A stretch of 64,000 nt of DNA from Agreia pratensis (GTDB lineage Bacteria; Actinomycetota; Actinomycetes; Actinomycetales; Microbacteriaceae), in NCBI RefSeq assembly GCF_900177685.1, contig NZ_FXAY01000002.1, positions 744,001 through 808,000 on the forward strand. Direction: 5' to 3'. Each line of letters opens with the position of its first letter. Position 1 is the stretch's first letter. The translations under genes were made by a program, and so were the position numbers. The notes under the pieces were generated by a model. It saw only the letters and a list, made by a program, of their open reading frames with translations, was not told where the DNA came from and did not search any database. Positions 48,079 through 58,287 of this stretch are shown here, piece after piece.

Positions 48079-49827
48079 TCAGGAGATCGAGCCGGAGTCT
48101 GTGGATGGGTGCGCGGAGTTCTGTTCTATGAGGAGAGGAAGCGATACGCGGAAGGTCGCCCCACCGCCCTCCGTCTCGAGCGCACGAACGGTGCCGCCGT
48201 GAGCGGCAACGATCGACGAGACGATCGCGAGGCCGAGGCCACTGCCGCCTGTTTCGCGAGTACGTGAGCTGTCGGCCCGCCAGAAACGCTGGAAGATCTT
48301 CTCGCGGATCTGGGGTGGGATGCCCTCTCCGTGGTCGATGACGTCGACCGTGGCCAGCCGATTGCGCTCGTCGACGCTGACCGCCAACTCGATCGGGCTG
48401 TCGTCCGAGGTGAATCGCAGCGCGTTGCCGATGAGGTTGGCGAGCACCTGGCGGATCTTGTTCTCTTCGGCCATTACGAGAGGTTGAACCGCGTCTTCAT
48501 CGTCGGCGTGCTCGAGCTCGAATGACGGAGTCACCGTCGCGGGCAGCACAACACCGTCTGGCGTGGTGGGAGTGGTGGGCCCCGGTCGTCCGCTGCGGCG
48601 GCGAAGCCGAGCGAAAGCCGACGAGAAGGGGATCGACCCCGTAGAAGCTTGGTCGGGCGATGAAGCGCCACCGGCCTCGCCCTCGCCCTCGCTCTCGAGC
48701 GACACGGCGACCGCCGGGTTGAACGTGATCACGGGGTCGGACGGACGAGAGGTGGAGACGCGGATGACGCGTCCCGGACTGGAGGCGCGCGCGTCGAGGG
48801 CGGCGTCCATGGCGATGGGAATGAGGTTGACAGGGCTGAACTTCAGCGGCTTGGTCTCGTCGAGGCGCGCGAGCTCGAGAAGATCCTCGACGAGCGAGCC
48901 CATGCGGATGGCCTCTTTCTCGATGCGGTCCATCGCCTGGCCCACGTCCTCGGGAGTCTGCAGGGCACCCATGCGGTAAAGCTCGGCATAGCCGCGCACC
49001 GACACCAGGGGAGTGCGCAACTCGTGGCTGGCATCGCCGACGAAGCGGCGCATCTGCTCGATCGTCCGAGCTCTGTCGTCGAAGGCCCTGTCGATGCGGC
49101 TCAGCATGGTGTTGAGCGATCTGTTGAGCCGCCCGACTTCTGTATTGGGAGTCTCGACCGCCATGCGTTGGCTGAAGTCGCCGCCGTCGGCGATTGCGGC
49201 CGCTGTGCGCTCGACCTGCCTGAGGGGAGCGAACGTGCTGGTGACAAGGAGCCGAGTGAGCATTGCACCGAGCACGACCACACCGATGCCGAACGCCAAG
49301 AAGATCGAGAGGTAGGTCGTGGTGGTGTTCTCTGTGTCTTCCAGCGACTGGGCGATCACGAGCGTGTTGTTCGTGCCATAGCCGTCGACCGGCAGAACCA
49401 AGGAGACGGCGAGCCAATCCGCAGAGCCCTTGGTGCTGTGCACGGTGAATCGGGCGCTGCCCAGGGCCGTGGCAGTCGCCATGTCGATACCCGTGACTTG
49501 GGGAGCAGGCATGCCGGTGCCGCCCCAATTAGTGACCTGAGGCTGACCGTCGGCATCGAGCAGAGCGACGAAGTAGGTCTTGGGGGCCGAGCGAACGTCG
49601 TCGCGGTCGAAGCCGCGCTGGGTGGCACCCGGACCGAGCACCGAGGTGGGCTCCGCATACGCGTTCTCCAGCCGCTGCTCTACCTGATTCATCAGATAGG
49701 TGCGCAGTACGGCCATGGTGCCGATGCCCGACACGACGAGACCGAAGGTGAGCATCAGCACCGTCACGCCGGTGATCTTGTTGCGCAAGGAGATCGCGTT
49801 CCAGCGCCTGAGGATTATGTGCTGCAT
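48079..49827 (-). CDS. Sensor histidine kinase (TcrY/TrcS-like)
   Basis: A 582-residue kinase. It has an N-terminal membrane helix (~19-42), an extracytoplasmic domain (~45-160) and a second helix (~170-192). HAMP (~195-245) and the H-box DASHELRTPLVSVRGYAEL follow. The ATPase domain has ANLIGNALRF, DHGEGI and GGSGLGLAIV. An unusual ~80-residue insertion rich in Gly/Ser/Pro/Glu separates the helical hairpin from the N-box. The partner regulator is encoded just upstream (40 nt). The signal is unknown. Confidence 0.88.
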   Translation of the reverse strand: MQHIILRRWNAISLRNKITGVTVLMLTFGLVVSGIGTMAVLRTYLMNQVEQRLENAYAEPTSVLGPGATQRGFDRDDVRSAPKTYFVALLDADGQPQVTNWGGTGMPAPQVTGIDMATATALGSARFTVHSTKGSADWLAVSLVLPVDGYGTNNTLVIAQSLEDTENTTTTYLSIFLAFGIGVVVLGAMLTRLLVTSTFAPLRQVERTAAAIADGGDFSQRMAVETPNTEVGRLNRSLNTMLSRIDRAFDDRARTIEQMRRFVGDASHELRTPLVSVRGYAELYRMGALQTPEDVGQAMDRIEKEAIRMGSLVEDLLELARLDETKPLKFSPVNLIPIAMDAALDARASSPGRVIRVSTSRPSDPVITFNPAVAVSLESEGEGEAGGASSPDQASTGSIPFSSAFARLRRRSGRPGPTTPTTPDGVVLPATVTPSFELEHADDEDAVQPLVMAEENKIRQVLANLIGNALRFTSDDSPIELAVSVDERNRLATVDVIDHGEGIPPQIREKIFQRFWRADSSRTRETGGSGLGLAIVSSIVAAHGGTVRALETEGGGATFRVSLPLLIEQNSAHPSTDSGSIS

Positions 49828-49867
49828 GTCGCAGATCAGATTACGCCAGGCGGCTGGGTAAACCGCC

Positions 49868-50557
49868 CTATGCCTTCGATACCTTCAGCATGTACCCGAA
49901 ACCGCGCTTGGTCTGAATGAGCGACTCCTCGGAATGCGCATCGAGCTTGCGGCGCAGGTACGAGATATAGCTCTCGACGATGCCGGCGTCGCCGTTGAAG
50001 TCGTATTCCCAGACGTGGTCGAGGATCTGAGCCTTCGACAGGACGCGGTTCGGATTCAACATCAGGTAGCGCAGCAGTTTGAACTCGGTGGGACTCAGCT
50101 CGATGGCCTCGTCTCCCACATAGACCTCGTGGGTGTCCTGGTCCATCGTCAGTTCGCCGGCGCGGATGATGGCGTCTTCGTCGGCCTGCATCGTGCGACG
50201 CAGAATCGCCTTGATGCGAGCGACGATCTCATCGAGGCTGAACGGCTTGGTCACGTAGTCGTCGCCGCCGACGGTGAGGCCGGTGATCTTGTCTTCGGTG
50301 TCGTCCTTCGCCGTGAGGAACAGGATCGGGGCGGTGTAGCCGGATGCTCGCAGCCGCTTCGTGACGCCGAAACCGTTCATGTCGGGCAGCATCACGTCGA
50401 GGATGATGAGGTCGGGTTCCTCTTCGAGGACGGCGGAGATGGTCTGCGCGCCATTGGAGACGGCGCGCACGGCGAAGCCAGCAAAACGCAGGCTCGTGGT
50501 AAGCAGGTCGCGGATGTTCGGTTCGTCATCGACGATAAGGATTCGGGGTCCAGTCAT
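49868..50557 (-). CDS. OmpR-family response regulator (TcrX/TrcR-like)
   Basis: A 229-residue regulator. The receiver starts RILIVDDEPNIRDLL; the phospho-acceptor Asp is in LIILDVMLPDMNG and the conserved Lys in VTKPFSLDE. The winged helix reads LSPTEFKLLRYLMLNPNRVLSKAQIL and DAGIVESYISYLRRKLD. The ATG has no Shine-Dalgarno but GATACT lies exactly 6 nt upstream, so it is probably leaderless. It forms a two-component pair with the kinase downstream. Confidence 0.9.
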   Translation of the reverse strand: MTGPRILIVDDEPNIRDLLTTSLRFAGFAVRAVSNGAQTISAVLEEEPDLIILDVMLPDMNGFGVTKRLRASGYTAPILFLTAKDDTEDKITGLTVGGDDYVTKPFSLDEIVARIKAILRRTMQADEDAIIRAGELTMDQDTHEVYVGDEAIELSPTEFKLLRYLMLNPNRVLSKAQILDHVWEYDFNGDAGIVESYISYLRRKLDAHSEESLIQTKRGFGYMLKVSKA

Positions 50558-50677
50558 GAGATTAGTATCTGCGGGTATTCTGAACGTTATCTGGGAGTAG
50601 TTGGGGAACAAAAGTCAACTTTCCTGGGAGCCCTGATGGCGTTGGTGGTGCGCGCAGCCGCGGACTACGATCGTGCG

Positions 50678-51217
50678 GTGCCTTTCTCCACTGCCCTGAC
50701 CGATGAGATCACTCTGCGGCTACTCCGAAGCGACGATGCCGACGCGGTGGCGCAGGCATACAGCCGCAATCGGCGGCACCTCGCTCCATGGGAGCCGGAG
50801 CGCGCACAAGAGTTCTTCACCGCCGCGCATCAATCGACCGTCGTGGCAACCCAGCTCGCCCAATACGAGGCCGGAACAGGGCTGCCCCTCGTGCTCGCGT
50901 CAGGTGATCGTGTCGTCGGGCGGGTGAATCTGTCGAACATCGTGCGGGGCCCGTTTCAGAGCGCCAGCGTGGGCTACTGGATCGACGCGTCGGAGACGGG
51001 CCGAGGCCTTGCGACCGCTGCCGTCGATGCCCTTGTCGCCCACAGTCGAGACGATCTGGGGATGCACCGCCTCGAGGCGAGCGTCCTTCTCCACAACGCG
51101 GCATCGCGGCGTGTGCTCGAGCGGGCGGGTTTCCAGTCGATCGGAATCGCCCCGAACTACCTGCAGATCGCGGGTCGCTGGCAGGACCACCTGCTCACGC
51201 AGCGCATCCTGTACTGA
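50678..51217 (+). CDS. GNAT acetyltransferase (RimJ/RimL type)
   Basis: A 179-residue protein beginning PFSTALTDEITLRLLRSDDADAV. NRRHLAPWEPERAQEFF, YWIDASETGRGLATAAVDALV (acetyl-CoA loop) and LHNAASRRVLERAGF are typical of RimJ/RimL N-terminal or aminoglycoside-type acetyltransferases. I favour the GTG at 50678. TTGGTG (50642) and TACGAT (50666) lie 18 nt apart, and TACGAT ends 6 nt before the GTG, which gives a leaderless start. An ATG at 50636 with GGGAG upstream would add 14 residues and is possible. Confidence 0.82.
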   Translation: MPFSTALTDEITLRLLRSDDADAVAQAYSRNRRHLAPWEPERAQEFFTAAHQSTVVATQLAQYEAGTGLPLVLASGDRVVGRVNLSNIVRGPFQSASVGYWIDASETGRGLATAAVDALVAHSRDDLGMHRLEASVLLHNAASRRVLERAGFQSIGIAPNYLQIAGRWQDHLLTQRILY

Positions 51218-51227
51218 TGCTCTCGCG

Positions 51228-52880
51228 TCAGAGGGCAGGCTGCGGACTCAGCGCGTCGGCGTCGAGGATCGTGTAGCTGTAGCCCTGTTCGGCGAGAAAG
51301 CGCTGGCGGTTCTGAGCGAAGTCTTGATCGACCGTGTCGCGGGCTACCAGTGTGTAGAAGTTGGCGGAGAGCCCCGACTCCTTCGGTCGCAGCAGGCGAC
51401 CGAGGCGCTGTGCCTCCTCCTGGCGCGACCCGAATGATCCCGACACCTGAATGGCGACGCTCGCCTCGGGCAGGTCGACCGAGAAGTTGGCCACCTTGCT
51501 CACCACGAGGATGGGCTCGGTTCCGTCGCGGAACGCCTCGTAGAGCCGCTCGCGTTCGGCGACCGGAGTGGCGCCGGTCAGCGACGGTACACCGAGCTCC
51601 GTTTCGAGCTGCTGCAGCTGGTCGAGGTATTGCCCGATCACCAGGATGCGCTCGCCGGAGTGTTTCTCGATGAGCCGTTTGACGACATCCAGTTTCGCGG
51701 GAGCCGTCGCGGCGAGTCGATACCGTTCGTCGTCGGCCGAGGCCGCGTACTCCAGCCTCTCGTTCTGAGGCAGGTCGATGCGCACCTCGAAGCACTCCGC
51801 GGGCGAGATGAAGCCCTGGGCCTCGATCTCCTTCCACGGGGCGTCGAACCGCTTGGGGCCGATGAGGCTGAACACGTCGCCCTCGCGCCCGTCTTCGCGA
51901 ACCAGAGTGGCTGTCAGGCCGAGGCGGCGGCGGGCCTGCAGCTCTGCGGTGAGCTTGAACACGGGCGCCGGCAACAGGTGCACCTCGTCGTAGACGACGA
52001 GTCCCCAGTCGAGGGCGTCGAGCAGTTCGAGGTGCGCGTAGGCGCCCTTTCGCTTTGCCGTGAGGATCTGATAGGTCGCGATGGTCACGGGCTTGACCTC
52101 TTTGAGCTGGCCCGAGTACTCGCCGATCTCGTCTTCGGTCAGCGTCGTGCGCTTCAGGAGTTCACTGCGCCACTGGCGAGCCGAGACCGTGTTGGTCACG
52201 AGAATGAGGGTATTCGTCTTCGCGGTCGCCATCGCTCCGGCGCCGACGAGGGTCTTGCCCGCGCCGCAGGGAAGGACGACGACGCCGGATCCCCGCTCGA
52301 AGAAGTTGCTCACGGCGAGCTTCTGATAGTCGCGCAACGCCCAGCCGTCTTCGTGGAGAGCGATCTCGTGAGGAGTGCCCGGCGTGTATCCGGCTCGATC
52401 GTCGGCCGGCCAGCCGAGCTTGGTCAGTTCTTGCTTTAGCTGGCCGCGTGCCCACGGGGCAACCGCGTATGTGTCGGGTGAGCGTCGCTCGACGAGCAGT
52501 GGCGCGATCTTCTTGCCGGATGCGATCTGGCTGAGCACCGCGGAATCGGTGGCGCGCAGCAGGAGACCGCCCTCGTCGTCGCGCTCGATGATGAGACGCC
52601 CGTACCGTGCAACGGTCTCTTCGATGTCGATCGAGACGGCCTGGGGAATAGGGAACTTCGAGTAGCGCTCGAGGGTTCCGAGGATCTCGGCTGCCTCGTG
52701 GCCCGCCGCTCTGGCGTTCCACAGCCCCAACCGCGTGATGCGGTAGGTGTGGATGTGCTCGGGAGCGCGCTCGAGCTCGGCGAACACCGCGAGCTCGTGG
52801 CGGGCGCTCTCGGCGTCGGGATGCGCGACCTCGAGAAGGACGGTGCGGTCGCTTTGGACGATCAATGGGCCAGACGGCAT
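51228..52880 (-). CDS. XPB/Rad25-type superfamily 2 DNA helicase
   Basis: A 550-residue helicase. A ~200-residue N-terminal damage-recognition-like domain precedes the motor. The motor has ALRDYQKLAVSNFF, Walker A LPCGAGKTLVGAG, the DEVH box in VYDEVHLLPAP, motif III RLGLTATLVRED and motif VI QEEAQRLGRLLRPK. Bacterial XPB homologues unwind DNA in repair-like roles. The ATG at 52880 gives the usual family length. The gene just upstream encodes an XPB N-terminal-like protein, probably a partner. Confidence 0.92.
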   Translation of the reverse strand: MPSGPLIVQSDRTVLLEVAHPDAESARHELAVFAELERAPEHIHTYRITRLGLWNARAAGHEAAEILGTLERYSKFPIPQAVSIDIEETVARYGRLIIERDDEGGLLLRATDSAVLSQIASGKKIAPLLVERRSPDTYAVAPWARGQLKQELTKLGWPADDRAGYTPGTPHEIALHEDGWALRDYQKLAVSNFFERGSGVVVLPCGAGKTLVGAGAMATAKTNTLILVTNTVSARQWRSELLKRTTLTEDEIGEYSGQLKEVKPVTIATYQILTAKRKGAYAHLELLDALDWGLVVYDEVHLLPAPVFKLTAELQARRRLGLTATLVREDGREGDVFSLIGPKRFDAPWKEIEAQGFISPAECFEVRIDLPQNERLEYAASADDERYRLAATAPAKLDVVKRLIEKHSGERILVIGQYLDQLQQLETELGVPSLTGATPVAERERLYEAFRDGTEPILVVSKVANFSVDLPEASVAIQVSGSFGSRQEEAQRLGRLLRPKESGLSANFYTLVARDTVDQDFAQNRQRFLAEQGYSYTILDADALSPQPAL

Positions 52881-52939
52881 AACGAACGAGTCTACCGGCT
52901 GCAGGACCCGACGTGCCCTTGACGCATGGGGCTTGCGTG

Positions 52940-54724
52940 TTACGGGGCGGGAGCTACGGCGGTGATGTTGCGCAGCGGAAGCGTGCGCTCCACTCCGGCC
53001 TTTTCGTCGATCGCCCGGAGTCGGCCGGCCGCCAGAGACAGGGGAGTGACGAGGAAGACCACGGTCTTGTCGTCGGGCATGCCCACGCTGACCGCGAGGG
53101 GACTCTTGGCCTTGATGGCGACGTCGAGCTGGCGAGCAATCCACGCCTCGGGCGCGTCATCGACGGCATGCGCGGATTCGCGCAGCCGAGCGACGAGATC
53201 GACGAAGGGGCGCGGCTTGGGGGCAGGTGCCTTCTGCCACGTGCGGGCGCGCACCGGCGCGAAGGTGGCTCCGGATGCTTGTTCGGCCACGATGGGATAC
53301 CTCGCGTCGGAGATCATCCAGAACAGCGTCTCGAAAGGGAACCGGCTCGTGAGTCTGTCGCCGCCGTCGTGCTCGAGGCCGAGGGAGGCGAGGCCATGGT
53401 CGACCGCAAGGGTGCTGAGCAGGGCGTCGTCGTCGCTGCGCACGTAACTTCCGATGCCGCGGAGTTCGTCTTCGGGGCTCGCCGCTCCCGCCCGCAACCT
53501 GCCGTAGCGCGAGCTGGCCTCGGTGACCAGGTATTCGACGGGCTGGGGAACGCCGGTGAGCGACACCGCGCGGAAGAACGCGAGGATGCCCTCGGCCGTC
53601 TCGCCCTCGGCCAGCGCGCGGGTGACGCTCGCGGCTGAGATGCGATAGGTGGATGCGAGACCGCGGCCCTCGATGTCGGCCAGCGTTCGCAGCCGCACGT
53701 CGACATCCGGAGTCAGCGGCCCCGGAGCGATGACGGTGAGGTCGTGCTGGAGATAGACATTCGACACCTCGGCCGGCAGGAGCGCGGCTGCGACCTCGGA
53801 GAGGGGCTCGGTGGTGTTGTCGAGGAGTGCTCGAGCCGCGGCGCCGGGGTAGCCGTTTGCCGTGATGCCGAGATATTCGGCACTGTCGAGCACGAACGCG
53901 ACACGTCGACGGAGCGGTTCTCCTCCGGCGGGATAGAGGTAGGCGATGGTGCGCTGGGCGTCGTCGCCCCAGGGGCGGCGACTGCGGGAGCGCAGAACCT
54001 CGCCGATGTCGTGGGCGAGAGCGTCGAGCCACGATGTCGCGAGGGCGATCCACCTCTCGGCAGAACCCTTCAGCAGCCAGGGCAGGGCGTCGTCGGTCGC
54101 CGTCCAGAGAAGATCGTCGAGGGTCACGAGGCCTGCTCGGCGAGCGATGCGCAGCAGGGCATCGAGGTCATTGGGCTCGATGCCCAAAGAGGCGAGCAGC
54201 CTCTTCGCATCGGGCGCGGCGACGCCTCCCTTAGCGAGTTCTCTCACGGGAGTCGCTCGGAGTTCGTGCAGCAGTTCAGCGATGCCCGCCGTCGCGGTGA
54301 ACGCGCGCTCGGCGGCCATCCGGTCGCTTGTGTCGCGCTGAGGTGCGAGGTCGGTGTCTTCTGGAGCCGGCTCGTCGGCAAGCTGCTCAGGCGACGGAAG
54401 ACCGCGGGACGGCCACGACTCGAGAACGCGGGTGACAGCATCCAGGGCCCGGCCCGGCGTCTGACCATCGGTCAGAAAGAGGCGAGCGGCCGGCTCGAGG
54501 TCGGCCGGCACGGCCGCAGACGACGGATGCGCGAGGGCCGCGAGAGTGCGGCGGGGGAGTGTGGCGAGTGCGGTGTCGATGGAGGCCGAGTCGAGGAGCC
54601 GGTCGGCGAGGTCGAAGAAGTCTTTGATGCCGCGGGCATCATTCAGGCGCTGGGAAACGAGCGCGACGAGTGCGTCGTCTTCCAGGAGCTGGAGTCGACC
54701 GGCGAGAGCGAGAGTGTCGCTCAT
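52940..54724 (-). CDS. Helicase-associated (XPB/Ssl2 N-terminal-like) protein
   Basis: A 594-residue protein that commonly sits beside bacterial XPB. It is mostly helical in the first 330 residues (winged-helix-like repeats). It then has VYLQHDLTVIAPGPLTPDVDVRLRTLADIEGRG, the helicase C-terminal-domain-3/XPB N-terminal signature, and YRISAASVTRALAEGETAEGILAFF. The ATG at 54724 overlaps by 4 nt the stop of the upstream small membrane protein. It is likely to assist or target the helicase encoded 59 nt downstream. Confidence 0.85.
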   Translation of the reverse strand: MSDTLALAGRLQLLEDDALVALVSQRLNDARGIKDFFDLADRLLDSASIDTALATLPRRTLAALAHPSSAAVPADLEPAARLFLTDGQTPGRALDAVTRVLESWPSRGLPSPEQLADEPAPEDTDLAPQRDTSDRMAAERAFTATAGIAELLHELRATPVRELAKGGVAAPDAKRLLASLGIEPNDLDALLRIARRAGLVTLDDLLWTATDDALPWLLKGSAERWIALATSWLDALAHDIGEVLRSRSRRPWGDDAQRTIAYLYPAGGEPLRRRVAFVLDSAEYLGITANGYPGAAARALLDNTTEPLSEVAAALLPAEVSNVYLQHDLTVIAPGPLTPDVDVRLRTLADIEGRGLASTYRISAASVTRALAEGETAEGILAFFRAVSLTGVPQPVEYLVTEASSRYGRLRAGAASPEDELRGIGSYVRSDDDALLSTLAVDHGLASLGLEHDGGDRLTSRFPFETLFWMISDARYPIVAEQASGATFAPVRARTWQKAPAPKPRPFVDLVARLRESAHAVDDAPEAWIARQLDVAIKAKSPLAVSVGMPDDKTVVFLVTPLSLAAGRLRAIDEKAGVERTLPLRNITAVAPAP

Positions 54725-54990
54725 CGAGGCTTCGGTGCCTCCTTGGCACGGCGGCGAAGATTCATGAACAGCAGCACGAGAATGAGCACCAATCCGATGG
54801 GGAGCCCGATCAACGGGAAGATCACCACGATGGGCCACACGCCCTGCGACAACGCCTCGCCGCGTACTCCCGCCAACGATGCGATGAGGAACGACGCGAA
54901 ACAGAGCAGCGACGCCCCGATGATGCCGGCGATCATGAAGGCCAGGATGCGCTCGCTCGAGCGAATAGGCGGTGTCTCGTTGTCTGTCAC
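54721..54990 (-). CDS. Two-helix small membrane protein (89 aa)
   Basis: Hydrophobic segments at ~16-40 and ~50-77 and a basic tail (LRRRAKEAPKPR) predict two spans with both ends inside. GTG start. It is coupled by ATGA overlap to the helicase-associated gene. No known motif is present; similar proteins in this group have arbitrary names such as ABC transporter ATPase, which the sequence does not support. Confidence 0.65.
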   Translation of the reverse strand: MTDNETPPIRSSERILAFMIAGIIGASLLCFASFLIASLAGVRGEALSQGVWPIVVIFPLIGLPIGLVLILVLLFMNLRRRAKEAPKPR

Positions 54991-55083
54991 ACCTCCAAGG
55001 ATACGGTCTCCGCGCAGGCCGGTTAGGCTATCGTGTGCCCGCCAGCCACGTGGCGGTCAGTATTCACACGAGGAGATCCGCGA

Positions 55084-55464
55084 ATGCCTACCGGCAAGGT
55101 CAAGTTCTACGACGACGAGAAGGGCTTCGGCTTCATCAGCTCCGATGACGGCTCAGAGGTGTTCCTGCACGCGTCAGCCCTGCCCGCAGGTACGACGGTC
55201 AAGGCGGGCACCAAGCTCGAATTCGGCATCGCCGACGGCAAGAGGGGTGCGCAGGCGCTCTCGGTGCGCGTGCTCGAAGCGCCGCCCAGCCTCGTGAAGC
55301 TCAGCCGCAAGCCGGCCGACGACATGGCGATCATCGTCGAAGACCTGGTCAAGGTGCTCGACGGCATCGGAACGAACCTCAAGCGGGGCCGCTACCCCGA
55401 CACGGCGCACAGCCGCAAGATCGCTGCGCTGCTGCGCAAGGTCGCCGACGAATTGGACGCGTAG
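55084..55464 (+). CDS. Cold-shock-domain protein with C-terminal extension
   Basis: A 126-residue protein. The cold-shock domain (1-65) carries KGFGFI and VFLHASAL. A C-terminal helical extension of ~60 residues (DDMAIIVEDLVKVLDGIGTNLKRGR) is specific to an actinobacterial subgroup. A -10 like TAGGCT (55024) gives a ~50-nt leader. DUF3027 follows after 6 nt, and this pair order recurs in actinobacteria. Confidence 0.9.
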   Translation: MPTGKVKFYDDEKGFGFISSDDGSEVFLHASALPAGTTVKAGTKLEFGIADGKRGAQALSVRVLEAPPSLVKLSRKPADDMAIIVEDLVKVLDGIGTNLKRGRYPDTAHSRKIAALLRKVADELDA

Positions 55465-55470
55465 ACACCG

Positions 55471-56190
55471 GTGCAGCACTCCGACCCGACCCCCGAGGAG
55501 TCGTCTGACGACCAGGTCGAGGGCGAGACCGTAGAGACGACGCGCGTGTTCGAGGCCGACCCTGTTCTTCTGGCGGCCGTCGATCAGGCGCGTGCGGCGC
55601 TTCTCGAGATCACTCCCGCGTCGACCATCGGCGCGGTCGTCGGGCACACCGCCCACGACGAGCACGTGCTCAGCCTGCATTTCGCCTCGCTGATGCCCGG
55701 TTACCCCGATTGGCACTGGACAGCGACGCTCTCGCGGATCGACGCCGACAGTGAGCCCGCGGTGCTCGAGACCGAACTGCTGCCGGGTGAGAACTCCGTT
55801 CTAGCGCCCGAGTGGACGCCGTGGTCGGATCGCCTCAAGGACTACAAGCTCGCTCAAGAGCACGCCGCTGCGCTCGCGGTGGACGACGATGAAGACGATG
55901 TCGATGACGACTCCGACGACGACTCCGACGACGATCTCGATGACGACGAGCTCGACCTCGACGACCATATTCTCGACGACGACGTGCTCGACGACGCCGT
56001 TCACGAGCACGCCGAGGCGGCTGTGCTCGACGCGTCTGTTCTGGTTCGCGGCGACGAAGCGCCCGCCCCGGCAAAGGCCGAGCAGACGGTCGATGTCGAC
56101 GAAGAGGGCCTCACGGTCGTCGAACTCGACGACGCCGCGCCCCGCTCAAGCGTCTACTACGACGAAGACGCTCCCGAAGACCTGCGCTGA
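55471..56190 (+). CDS. DUF3027 protein with a long acidic run
   Basis: A 239-residue protein. ADPVLLAAVDQARAALLEI and GYPDWHWTATLSR are the DUF3027 core; LPGENSVLAPEWTPWSDRLK closes it. Residues ~130-170 are almost entirely Asp/Glu/Leu/Val, and the low-complexity tail ends in PEDLR. The role is unknown. GTG start; cotranscribed with the cold-shock gene. Confidence 0.88.
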   Translation: MQHSDPTPEESSDDQVEGETVETTRVFEADPVLLAAVDQARAALLEITPASTIGAVVGHTAHDEHVLSLHFASLMPGYPDWHWTATLSRIDADSEPAVLETELLPGENSVLAPEWTPWSDRLKDYKLAQEHAAALAVDDDEDDVDDDSDDDSDDDLDDDELDLDDHILDDDVLDDAVHEHAEAAVLDASVLVRGDEAPAPAKAEQTVDVDEEGLTVVELDDAAPRSSVYYDEDAPEDLR

Positions 56191-56201
56191 TCAGCGGCAC
56201 C

Positions 56202-56226
56202 GCTCCCTGAGCGAGTCGAAGGGCGA
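56202..56226. repeat. Dispersed repeat family A, copy 3
   Basis: GCTCCCTGAGCGAGTCGAAG followed by GGCGA; the same core as the copies at 14466 and 22624. Intergenic, just after DUF3027. Confidence 0.7.
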
Positions 56227-56246
56227 TTTCGGCGAGCTAGAACTGA

Positions 56247-56309
56247 AACGGGCGGAGATCTGACTATCCGAGGCGCTATTCGCGTCGGATGTGCGATTCT
56301 CCGCCCGTT
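56247..56309. terminator. Long hairpin between convergent DUF3027 and serC genes
   Basis: AACGGGCGGAGA/TCTCCGCCCGTT arms (12 bp) enclose an inner TCCGA/TCGGA stem. It is placed to end transcription from both sides. Confidence 0.65.
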
Positions 56310-56330
56310 CTCTGTGCTCCGGGCTGCGCT

Positions 56331-56374
56331 GGTCGAGTAGCGCAGGCCGCCCGCGGCCGTAGCGTATCGAGACC
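56331..56374. repeat. Dispersed repeat family B, single copy
   Basis: GGTCGAGTAG, 22 variable nt rich in GGCCGC, then CGTATCGAGACC. The ends are imperfect inverted repeats of each other. Confidence 0.75.
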
Positions 56375-56393
56375 GCCGCTTGGGCGCGCTGCG

Positions 56394-57551
<1,158 letters not shown>

Positions 57552-57594
57552 TTATGGTGGAGGCGTACGTGCGCAACTTCCTAAGGAGTGATCG

Positions 57595-58287
57595 TTGGCC
57601 GATCTCATTGACACAACGGAGATGTACCTCCGCACGATCCTCGAACTGGAGGAGGAGAACATCATTCCGCTGCGCGCACGCATCTCTGAGCGCCTCGGAC
57701 ACTCCGGCCCCACCGTCTCCCAGACGGTCGGTCGCATGGAGCGCGACGGCCTGGTCGTCGTGTCGGGCGATCGCCACCTCGAACTCACGGGCACGGGCCG
57801 CACCAAGGCCGTGCACGTTATGCGCAAGCACCGCCTCGCAGAGCGTCTGCTCAGCGACGTCATCGGGCTCGACTGGGAGTACGTGCACGAAGAGGCATGC
57901 CGCTGGGAGCATGTCATGAGCGAGCAGGTCGAGCGCCGCATCATCGAGATGCTCGACCACCCCACGGAGTCTCCGTACGGCAACCCGATCCCCGGACTCG
58001 ACGAGTTCGGTGACGCCGCGGCGGTGCCCTTCACTCGTGGAGTCGTGAATCTGCTCACCCTCGTTCACGGAGCCGTCGGTCCGCAGACCAAGGTCATCCG
58101 ACGCCTGGGCGAGCCCGCGCAGGTCGATCCGGAGCTGTTGCTGCAGCTCAAGCAGTTCGGCGTCGTTCCGGGTAACACGGCCGCGTTCTCGCAGGTCGGC
58201 TCGTACATTCTGGTCGAGGTCGAGGGCTTCGCCGAGGGCCTCGAGCTTCCCAACGAAGTGGCGGGGCACATCTTCGTCGGCATATGA
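57595..58287 (+). CDS. ideR: Iron-dependent regulator, DtxR/IdeR family
   Basis: A 230-residue regulator. Its N-terminal winged helix (RARISERLGHSGPTVSQTVGRME) is followed by a dimerisation domain and a C-terminal SH3-like domain. All DtxR-type metal ligands are present at the classical positions: M10, C102, E105 and H106 for the main site, H79, E83 and H98 for the second. Cys at 102 points to iron rather than manganese (MntR). TTG start with AAGGAG 7 nt upstream. It is expected to repress iron uptake when iron is replete. Confidence 0.92.
   Translation: MADLIDTTEMYLRTILELEEENIIPLRARISERLGHSGPTVSQTVGRMERDGLVVVSGDRHLELTGTGRTKAVHVMRKHRLAERLLSDVIGLDWEYVHEEACRWEHVMSEQVERRIIEMLDHPTESPYGNPIPGLDEFGDAAAVPFTRGVVNLLTLVHGAVGPQTKVIRRLGEPAQVDPELLLQLKQFGVVPGNTAAFSQVGSYILVEVEGFAEGLELPNEVAGHIFVGI

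Noticed and set aside
55870-56010. Acidic repeat in DUF3027 as a separate repeat element
   Set aside because: The GAC-rich run is in frame and encodes an Asp-rich tail of the protein; no sign of a mobile repeat.
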